This document shows, in pieces, positions 1 to 4,634 of a DNA stretch of 8,298 nt. The stretch is from JBQCDV01 sp051960855 (GTDB taxonomy: Bacteria; Actinomycetota; Actinomycetes; JAJZTN01). Below the pieces are notes generated by a model. That model worked only from the letters and a program-made list of their open reading frames with translations, was not told the DNA's origin and searched no databases. A program made the translations under genes and the position numbers. Numbering within the stretch: position 1 is the stretch's first letter; each line of letters begins with the position of its first letter. Location: contig JBQCDV010000111.1 of the NCBI GenBank assembly GCA_051960855.1, positions 1 to 8,298 on the forward strand, in the 5' to 3' direction.

Positions 1-145
1 GGCCCCCCGCGCCGACGCCGGCTCCGTGGTCCTCCCGGCCGGGGCCAGCACGACCGGCTCGGGCGACGTCCTGCTGCTGCTGGGCGGCGAGGCCCCGCAC
101 CCCGACCGTGCTGTCGTCGTCGTCACCGTGTCGACCGGCTCCTGA
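1..145 (+). CDS. C-terminal end of an unrecognised protein (partial, 5' end outside window)
   Basis: Reading from base 2, 47 codons stay open and end at TGA 143-145. The peptide is rich in Ala, Gly and Val and ends in a hydrophobic, beta-like run (VLLLLGG, then AVVVVTVSTGS). The codons are strongly biased to G or C at the third position, as in a real high-GC gene, and a terminator-like hairpin follows 10 bases after the stop. Both points support a true gene end on this strand. I do not recognise the family from this fragment. The alternating hydrophobic pattern would fit a beta-sheet C-terminal domain, but that is only an impression. Confidence 0.55.
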   Translation, partial: APRADAGSVVLPAGASTTGSGDVLLLLGGEAPHPDRAVVVVTVSTGS

Positions 146-155
146 CTCCGGTCGC

Positions 156-171
156 GAGCCCGCACGGGCTC
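156..171 (+). terminator. Hairpin after the first gene, probable terminator
   Basis: GAGCCC, four bases (GCAC), then GGGCTC is a perfect 6-bp inverted repeat (7 bp if the loop tightens to CA). It begins 10 bases after the stop of the upstream gene. No T-run follows, only a C/T-rich stretch. Hairpins without a U-tail are common candidate terminators in high-GC actinobacteria. Position and stem quality are the only evidence. Confidence 0.5.
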
Positions 172-190
172 AGACCCTCTCCCCGTCCGG

Positions 191-268
191 CCTCCTCGCG
201 TCGGGCCTCCTCCCCAACACGCCTCCTCGCGTCCGGCCTCCTGCCCGACACGCCTCGTCGCGTGAACG
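191..268. repeat. 31-bp tandem repeat, about 2.5 copies
   Basis: Units at 191-221 and 222-252 differ at three positions. A third, partial and degraded unit follows at 253-268. Each unit begins CCTCCTCGCGT (CCTCGTCGCGT in the third) and the first two end in ACACG. The + strand of the whole stretch is strongly pyrimidine-rich. The repeat lies between a terminator-like hairpin and the putative deacetylase promoter region, so it is non-coding. Its role is unknown, and slippage duplication is the simplest explanation. Confidence 0.75.
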
Positions 269-359
269 CTGATGGCTGCAGGACCGCCAGGAGGGCACAC
301 GCGAGGACGGTTCGTCGCCCGCGGCCCAGCTCTGGAGCTCCGAGTCACTCCCTGCGCCG

Positions 360-414
360 GTCACGTGACGGTCAAGGCAACCGGATCGGTCACACAGGCG
401 TCATAGCGTGTGAC
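360..414. promoter_or_regulatory. Cluster of GTCAC/GTGAC inverted repeats, candidate operator for the deacetylase gene
   Basis: GTCACGTGAC at 360-369 is a perfect 10-bp palindrome. Twenty bases further on, GTCACAC (389-395) and GTGTGAC (408-414) form a perfect 7-bp inverted repeat with a 12-base spacer. Both share the half-site GTCAC. Within the spacer, TAGCGT (404-409) fits the loose actinobacterial -10 pattern TANNNT, but I see no convincing -35 at the right distance. Sharing one half-site in two symmetric arrangements suggests binding of a dimeric regulator. The GTCACA-like core also recalls the direct-repeat motif described for MtrA, a regulator of cell-wall genes in mycobacteria. That link is a guess. 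Confidence 0.4.
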
Positions 415-428
415 GAGCAGTGAGGGGG

Positions 429-443
429 CCGGTCGCCGACCGG
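429..443 (+). promoter_or_regulatory. Hairpin in the probable 5' leader of the deacetylase gene
   Basis: CCGGTC-GCC-GACCGG is a perfect 6-bp stem with a 3-base loop, ending 25 bases before ATG 469. It lies between the inverted-repeat cluster and the weak ribosome-binding-like GGCAGG (456-461). It could be a leader-mRNA stem or another protein-binding palindrome. No further evidence separates the two. Confidence 0.35.
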
Positions 444-468
444 ACGGCGCAGCTCGGCAGGCTCGGGG

Positions 469-1902
469 ATGAGGAACGTGAAGCAGAGCAGTGACGGGAC
501 CCCGCCGCCGCCCACCGCGGGCTGGGCGAGTCGGGCTGCGACCTGGGCTCGACTGGCGCCACGCGGGGAGCCCACTGCCCCACGTCCCGGCGCCACCGCC
601 GGACGACGTCGCCGCACCCCGGGTATCGCCGCTCTGGGCCTGCTGACATTGATCGCGAGTACGGGCTGTGCACCCCAGGCTCCGGCGAGCCACACGATGG
701 AACGACCTAGCGGCAGCACCACACCCGCTGCGGCGCCGACAACTAGCCCCGGGACGAGTGCGGCCACGTCACCGACCAGGGCCAGCGCCACCGCCCCAGG
801 GGGCACATCCGCGACCCCCAACGCCACCGGGCCCGCCGCGACACCGGAGCCCCCCAACGCCACCGGGCCCGCCGCGACACCCGAGCCCCCCAGCCCGGCC
901 GGGCCCTCCACCGTGACCACGCCACCCCCCGCGTCGCCGCTCGGCACCATCAGCGTCAACGGTGTCGCCATTTCCGTCACGACCACGCAAACGGTCGCCT
1001 CGGCACTGCAGCTTGCCCGCGTCACCGTTCGGGCCGGACACCTGCTGTCGGCGTCCTCCCACCGCCAACTTCCCACAGTCGTCGCTCCGGCGACCTATCT
1101 CGTGAACGGCGCTGCCGCCACCCCCACCACCGTCGTCCCGCTGCGCGGCCTCGTGGTGGCCCACAGCGGAACCGACCGGGTCGAGCCGACGGAGCAGGTG
1201 ACGCTGCCGGCGGCTCTCGCGCTCCCGACCGGCCTCTATACGGGTGGCTCCGTGGGGACCGACCTCGTCACACGCGGGGTCGTCTCGCACGACGTCGTCA
1301 CTCGCACTCCGCAGCAACCGCCGTCTCCTGGCCACCTGCGGCACCCGGGCACGGTGGCGCTGACTTTCGACGACGGCCCCGATCCCCGCTGGACGCCTCA
1401 GGTGCTGGCCCTGCTCGGACAGCACCATGTCCACGCGACGTTCTGCCTCATCGGGAGCAAGGCGCAGCAGTACCCGCAGCTCGTCAAGGCGATCGTCGCC
1501 GGAGGACACCGCCTCTGCGACCACACGATGGACCACGACGAGCACCTCGCCCGCCGCCCGCTGCCGCAGATCCAGAAGGACATCCTCGAAGCGGCCCACG
1601 TCATCCAGCAGGCGGGGGGCGAGGCGCCGGTCTACTTCCGCGCTCCTGGCGGCAACTGGTCGCCCCAGCTCGACGCCGTCGCCGCACAGGCTCACCTGCA
1701 GAAGCTCAGCTGGAGCGTCGACACCAGGGACTGGCAACGTCCCGGCGTGCCGACGATCCTCGCGACGGTGTGGCACGAACTCCGGCCCGGCGGCATCGTC
1801 CTGTTGCACGACGGCGGCGGCCCGCGGCAGCAGAGCCTCGACGCACTGCGACAGCTCCTCGACGCCTTGCCCGCCGCCGGCTACAGCTATCGCCAACCCT
1901 GA
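469..1902 (+). CDS. Secreted/lipoprotein-like polysaccharide deacetylase (NodB, CE4 family)
   Basis: This 477-residue protein should remove N-acetyl groups from an extracellular or cell-wall polysaccharide (peptidoglycan or a GlcNAc polymer) by metal-dependent hydrolysis. All five NodB motifs are intact: TFDDGP at 299-304 (Asp301 base, Asp302 metal), HTMDH at 352-356 (metal ligands), RAPGG at 391-395, DTRDW at 418-422, and LLHDG at 445-449 (His447 acid). Residues 46-67 read as Arg-rich, then hydrophobic, then STGC, which resembles a signal peptide with an imperfect lipobox at Cys67. A Pro/Thr/Ala linker (about 70-158) holds two NATGPAATPEPP repeats. Residues about 160-240 look like a small beta-rich domain repeating V-N-G strands, possibly ubiquitin-like or DUF348-like. 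ATG 469 is the first start after an in-frame TGA at 421-423, and GTG 478 is the only close alternative. The roughly 45 residues before the signal are unusual. The natural substrate cannot be told from sequence. Confidence 0.9.
   Translation: MRNVKQSSDGTPPPPTAGWASRAATWARLAPRGEPTAPRPGATAGRRRRTPGIAALGLLTLIASTGCAPQAPASHTMERPSGSTTPAAAPTTSPGTSAATSPTRASATAPGGTSATPNATGPAATPEPPNATGPAATPEPPSPAGPSTVTTPPPASPLGTISVNGVAISVTTTQTVASALQLARVTVRAGHLLSASSHRQLPTVVAPATYLVNGAAATPTTVVPLRGLVVAHSGTDRVEPTEQVTLPAALALPTGLYTGGSVGTDLVTRGVVSHDVVTRTPQQPPSPGHLRHPGTVALTFDDGPDPRWTPQVLALLGQHHVHATFCLIGSKAQQYPQLVKAIVAGGHRLCDHTMDHDEHLARRPLPQIQKDILEAAHVIQQAGGEAPVYFRAPGGNWSPQLDAVAAQAHLQKLSWSVDTRDWQRPGVPTILATVWHELRPGGIVLLHDGGGPRQQSLDALRQLLDALPAAGYSYRQP
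820..891 (+). repeat. 36-bp in-frame tandem repeat in the deacetylase linker
   Basis: Units 820-855 and 856-891 differ at one base and encode identical NATGPAATPEPP peptides. The length is a multiple of three, so changes in copy number would lengthen or shorten the wall-spanning linker without breaking the frame. Confidence 0.9.
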
Positions 1903-1914
1903 GGCCACACCCTT

Positions 1915-2019
1915 CCCGAACGCCGCATCCACGGCGCGCGTGGCCGGCCCCGCACCCGCCGCCCTCACGCGCCGCCACCGCGCACGACGACGGCGAGCAG
2001 CTCAGCTGCGGCGTTCGGG
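1915..2019. terminator. Structured convergent intergenic region bracketed by a 13-bp perfect inverted repeat; probable bidirectional terminator
   Basis: CCCGAACGCCGCA at 1915-1927 is the exact reverse complement of TGCGGCGTTCGGG at 2007-2019. Between the arms lie CCACG-GCGCG-CGTGG (1929-1943) and GCAGCT-C-AGCTGC (1997-2009, overlapping the right arm). The region fills the 118-base gap between the convergent stops of the deacetylase (1902) and the kinase (2021-2023). A large, multi-stem RNA could form on either strand, which fits a shared terminator. A tiny non-autonomous element with terminal inverted repeats is the alternative, but I see no target-site duplication. Confidence 0.5.
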
Positions 2020-2020
2020 C

Positions 2021-3358
2021 CTAGAGCGACAGCGCCGCACTCGGCAGCGTGAAGCCGACACTCGCCCCGCCCAACGGCGAGTCGGCGATCCGGATCTCAC
2101 CACCGTGCGCAGCGGCGATCCGGCGGCAGGTGGCGAGACCGAGCCCGCTGCCTTCGACGCCGTCGTCGCGCCGCACGCGGGCGAAGGGCTCGAGCACCTT
2201 GGCGCGCTGGTCGGCCGGGATGCCCAGGCCGTTGTCGCTGACGCGGATGACCCAGCCCACGCCTTCGGCCTCAGCGGTGATCTCCACGACAGGAGCCCGG
2301 TCCGGGGAGCGGTACTTGAGGGCGTTGGCGACGAGGTTCTGCAGGAGGGCGCGCAGCTGGACAGCGTCCCCGTCGACCGTGGGCAGGTGCCGGACCTGGA
2401 GCTGTGCACCGGTCTCGGCGACGAGGCTGGAGAGGTCGTCGACGACGTCGTGAGCAACGGCCGTCAGGTCGGTCGGAGCCAGGTGCAGCGTGCCGCCGAC
2501 CCGGGCATAGGTGAGCAGCTCCTCCAGCAGCTGGGCCATGCGGCCACTGGCGGCCAGGCCGGCGTGCACGAGGCGACTGAGCAGCGGGTCTCCGGCGATC
2601 GGAGGCAGGTCGGCAAGGGTCTCGTAGAAGCCCGTCACCGCCGTCAGCGGGTTGCGCAGGTCGTGGCTGACCTGGCCGGCGAACCACGACAGCTCGTCGT
2701 TGCTGCGCTCGAGCTCGTCGTGCACACGAGCGGCCTCGTCGAGAGCGGCGTCACGCTGAGCCAGCGCGAGCTGGAGCTGCCGCAGCGTGTGCTGCAACTC
2801 GACCATCGTGTCCTGCAGCTGGTAGCTGCGCCGCCGCAGCTCGAGGACCTCGACGACCTGGTCGGCCAGCGTCCCCATCGCCTTGACCTGCTGGGGGGAG
2901 AGCTCCCGCACCTCGTCGTCGAAGACGCACAGCGTGCCCACGACGACGTCGTCGTACATCCGCAGCTGGAAGGAGGCATAGAAGCGGACGTTGTCGATCT
3001 GGCCCGTGACAAAGGGGTTGTCGGCCCAGCGGTCGTCGTCGCGGGCGTCGGACAGCACGACCGGCTCGTCGAGCGTGACCGTGACCGCGCACATCGAGTC
3101 GCCGCGGTCGCAGACCGAGGGCGCGATGCCGTGGGCGATCACCTGGTGCTGGAAGTCGTTGTCGAGGAAGTTGACCGCGGCCTTCTCCGCCCCGCTCACG
3201 ACCACCGCGAGGTCGCACAGCCGCTGCAGCTGAGCCACGGGCGGCTCGCGCAGGACGTGCAGCGAGGCGATGACCTCGTCGAGGGCCTCGTCGCGGACTG
3301 TCTCGGCGCCCCCCGCTCCGCACGCCCCGTTGGTCTCGACGCACTCGCTGGCCGACAC
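2021..3358 (-). CDS. Soluble GAF-domain sensor histidine kinase
   Basis: This 445-residue cytoplasmic sensor kinase should autophosphorylate on His232 and pass the phosphate to a response regulator. Domains in order: GAF (about 35-172, with the DSMCAVTV segment at 87-94 and a VVVGTLCVFDD strand near 138-148), a coiled-coil linker (about 170-222), HisKA with VSHDLRNPLTAV (H-box, His232), and HATPase_c with an N-box around NLVANALKY (Asn345), G1 DNGLGIP (375-381), EPFAR and G2 GSGLGLA (403-409). No membrane segment is visible. GTG 3356-3358 is preferred because GAGGAGGAG (3361-3369) sits just upstream. A longer frame up to 3598 exists but would run through the divergent permease gene, and its extra residues are low-quality. 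No response regulator gene is adjacent, so this is an orphan kinase here. The GAF ligand is unknown. Confidence 0.93.
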   Translation of the reverse strand: MSASECVETNGACGAGGAETVRDEALDEVIASLHVLREPPVAQLQRLCDLAVVVSGAEKAAVNFLDNDFQHQVIAHGIAPSVCDRGDSMCAVTVTLDEPVVLSDARDDDRWADNPFVTGQIDNVRFYASFQLRMYDDVVVGTLCVFDDEVRELSPQQVKAMGTLADQVVEVLELRRRSYQLQDTMVELQHTLRQLQLALAQRDAALDEAARVHDELERSNDELSWFAGQVSHDLRNPLTAVTGFYETLADLPPIAGDPLLSRLVHAGLAASGRMAQLLEELLTYARVGGTLHLAPTDLTAVAHDVVDDLSSLVAETGAQLQVRHLPTVDGDAVQLRALLQNLVANALKYRSPDRAPVVEITAEAEGVGWVIRVSDNGLGIPADQRAKVLEPFARVRRDDGVEGSGLGLATCRRIAAAHGGEIRIADSPLGGASVGFTLPSAALSL

Positions 3359-3360
3359 CG

Positions 3361-3369
3361 CTCCTCCTC
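3361..3369 (-). promoter_or_regulatory. Strong ribosome-binding site that sets the kinase start
   Basis: On the minus strand GAGGAGGAG ends two bases before GTG 3358-3356, placing the AGGAGG core at usable spacing. This is the best Shine-Dalgarno match in the window. It argues for this GTG over the ATG 240 bases further upstream. Confidence 0.75.
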
Positions 3370-3440
3370 GACGTCCTGAGGGCTCAAGACGATGACCAAC
3401 AGTTTGCCATCCGGCGAGGGTCGTAGTCCTGGTAGCCAGA

Positions 3441-3457
3441 CACAATGCAGGCACAAT
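3441..3457 (+). promoter_or_regulatory. Direct CACAAT repeats before the permease, possible -10 of a leaderless transcript
   Basis: CACAAT occurs at 3441-3446 and 3452-3457, spaced 11 bases, about one helical turn, in the 105-base divergent gap between kinase and permease. It matches four of six bases of TATAAT, including the key A and final T. If the second copy is the -10 element, transcription would begin at about the GTG start 3464, giving a leaderless mRNA, a common arrangement in actinobacteria. I see no good -35, so a regulator-binding direct repeat is equally possible. Confidence 0.25.
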
Positions 3458-3463
3458 TCGGCC

Positions 3464-4213
3464 GTGACCGCGTCGCAGCTCGTGCATCTCGCGGTCGCCG
3501 TCATCGTGCTCTTCCTGGCCGCCACCGCGGTCCTCCGCCTGGCGCACATACCGGTCGGCCGCGGCCCCCTGGTCTCGCTCGCGCGCGGCGCGGTCCAACT
3601 CGCCGCCGTCGGCCTACTGCTGCGCGGCGTCATCGCGGCCCCACCCGCGGTCGCGGTCGCCCTCGCGGTGATGGTCACGACCGCGTCGGTCACCACGGCC
3701 CGGCGGCTGCGCCGCTTCGACAGACCCGGCCCGAACGTCGTTGCTGCCATCCTCGCCGGCGCCTCGCTGGCCCTGGTCATCGTGTTCGGCACCGGGGCCC
3801 TGCCCTTCGAGCCCCGCTATCTGATCGCCCTGGGCGGCATCGTCATCGGCGGCACGATGACCGCTGGCACCCTCGCCGGTCGCCACCTGCTGGCCGGCAT
3901 CGTCGCTCGCCGGGAGGAGGTCGAAGGCTGGCTCGCCCTGGGCGCCACCTCTCGCGAGGCTCTCCAGGACGTCGTGCGGCTGGCCGCCGCCGAAGCCCTC
4001 GTCCCCGGCCTGGACCAGACCCGCACCACCGGTCTGGTCACGCTGCCGGGAGCCTTCGTCGGCGCGCTGCTGGGCGGGGCCAACCCGCTCCAAGCCGCAC
4101 GCTTCCAGCTCGTCGTTCTGGCGGGGTTGCTGTGTGCGCAGGCGACCACCGCGGTCGTGCTGACGTGGCTGCTGGGGGCACCCGCGCGGCTGCCGCTACC
4201 GACGGAGCGCTGA
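3464..4213 (+). CDS. fetB: ABC transporter permease of the UPF0014 / FetB family
   Basis: This is a 249-residue integral membrane protein. Hydrophobic segments lie at about 8-26, 36-54, 61-78, 91-109, 118-136, 188-206 and 212-238. Family hallmarks are the LARGAVQLAAVGLLL segment (39-53), a TTARRLRRF loop, GGIVIGGTMTAGTLAGR (124-140), the cytoplasmic stretch with REEVEGWLALGATSREAL (150-167) and GLVTLPGAFVGALLGGANP (190-208). The E. coli member FetB is about 259 residues and works with the ATPase FetA in iron homeostasis. Here the substrate is inferred only from family, and no ATPase gene is adjacent. GTG 3464 is preferred over ATG 3392 because the intervening 24 residues are polar and absent from the family, which starts just before the first helix. 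The usual Asn of the GNSMTA-type motif is Gly here. Confidence 0.85.
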   Translation: MTASQLVHLAVAVIVLFLAATAVLRLAHIPVGRGPLVSLARGAVQLAAVGLLLRGVIAAPPAVAVALAVMVTTASVTTARRLRRFDRPGPNVVAAILAGASLALVIVFGTGALPFEPRYLIALGGIVIGGTMTAGTLAGRHLLAGIVARREEVEGWLALGATSREALQDVVRLAAAEALVPGLDQTRTTGLVTLPGAFVGALLGGANPLQAARFQLVVLAGLLCAQATTAVVLTWLLGAPARLPLPTER

Positions 4214-4218
4214 AGCGC
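4207..4218. terminator. Small hairpin at the permease stop, weak candidate terminator
   Basis: GCGCT-GA-AGCGC is a perfect 5-bp inverted repeat straddling the permease stop codon (TGA 4211-4213). The convergent zinc-finger gene stops at 4256, so the stem could serve both strands. It is short and has no T-run, hence low confidence. I see nothing stronger in the rest of the 42-base gap. Confidence 0.25.
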
Positions 4219-4255
4219 CGCCTCGAAGGTGCACTCCCCGTGAGAGCCGCTCCCG

Positions 4256-4558
4256 CTACGAGCCCTGGCCCTGACCGCGGTTGCGGGCCGACACCTCGAT
4301 GCCCTCGCTGACGTTGTCCACGAAGCAGGTCTTGTAGGCGCTGCCATCGCCGTAGCCCTCGACCACCGGGTGCCCGGTCAGCTCGAAGTGTGCGCGGGCG
4401 TGCTGACCCTGCGAGGAGTCGCTGCAGCCGAGGTGCCCGCAGCGCAGGCACAGCTGCAGACCCCGCGGGGTCATGCCGAGCTCCTCGCACTCCTGGCAGG
4501 TGCCCCCGCGAGGGGCAGCACCGGCCGGCGACGCGTCGATGTGGGGGCAGGTAGGCAT
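4256..4558 (-). CDS. Small UBP-type zinc-finger protein
   Basis: This 100-residue protein is almost entirely one UBP-type zinc finger (zf-UBP). Likely metal ligands are Cys4, His6, Cys21, Cys24, Cys37, Cys40, Cys45, His53, His57 and His63, in the order CxH, CxxC, CxxCGHxGC, then QHARAHFELTGHP. The C-terminal TCFVDNV matches the strand that ends the domain in bacterial members. In eukaryotes this fold binds the free C-terminal Gly-Gly of ubiquitin. Stand-alone actinobacterial members are common but their role is unknown, and no ubiquitin-like partner is visible here. ATG 4558 is chosen because family members begin just before the first CxH. It lacks a clear ribosome-binding site (CACCCTCCT precedes it on the minus strand). 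A longer frame upstream would overlap the divergent GH13 gene. Confidence 0.85.
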   Translation of the reverse strand: MPTCPHIDASPAGAAPRGGTCQECEELGMTPRGLQLCLRCGHLGCSDSSQGQHARAHFELTGHPVVEGYGDGSAYKTCFVDNVSEGIEVSARNRGQGQGS

Positions 4559-4610
4559 AGGAGGGTGGTTCCCGGGCTGCCGCGGCTGACACTCCGGCGC
4601 GGCACTCGCC

Positions 4611-4622
4611 CCCACTTGTGGG
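4611..4622. promoter_or_regulatory. Inverted repeat in the divergent promoter region of the zinc-finger and GH13 genes
   Basis: CCCAC-TT-GTGGG is a perfect 5-bp inverted repeat in the 76-base gap between two divergent starts. Its right arm merges into GGCAGG (4621-4626), the weak ribosome-binding-like site for the GH13 start at 4635. A protein bound here, or a stem in the mRNA, could limit translation of the GH13 enzyme. This is inference from position only. Confidence 0.3.
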
Positions 4623-4634
4623 CAGGCTGAGCGC

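Larger units (their letters stand above)
146..468. other. Non-coding stretch upstream of the deacetylase gene
   Basis: No convincing gene lies in these 323 bases. In order it holds the terminator-like hairpin (156-171), a pyrimidine-rich 31-bp tandem repeat (191-268), a small inverted repeat AGCTC-TG-GAGCT (328-339), the palindrome GTCACGTGAC (360-369), a spaced inverted repeat (389-414) and a hairpin close to the deacetylase start (429-443). Short open frames on the minus strand here are Arg/Ser-rich and look like GC-driven shadows. Confidence 0.6.

Noticed and set aside
191..268. CRISPR array or plasmid iterons
   Set aside because: The units are contiguous, degenerate and without spacers. 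No replication gene or A/T-rich segment is nearby.
769..1968. A 399-codon minus-strand frame opposite the deacetylase
   Set aside because: Composition is Arg/Gly/Ala-rich with no recognisable domain, and the + strand frame has an intact NodB domain.
1915..2019. Insertion sequence remnant
   Set aside because: No transposase fragment and no target-site duplication flank the inverted repeat. The terminator reading fits the convergent context better, though it is kept open in the findings.
1427..3379. A 650-codon open frame on the + strand across the deacetylase end and the whole kinase gene
   Set aside because: It lies antisense to a kinase with every expected motif, is made of Arg/Ser- and Val/Asp-rich low-information sequence, and joins two unrelated regions. 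It is a shadow produced by high GC content.
3359..3598. N-terminal extension of the kinase by 80 residues to an ATG at 3598
   Set aside because: It would overlap the divergent permease's first helices, is charged and low-complexity, and bypasses the strongest ribosome-binding site in the window next to GTG 3358.
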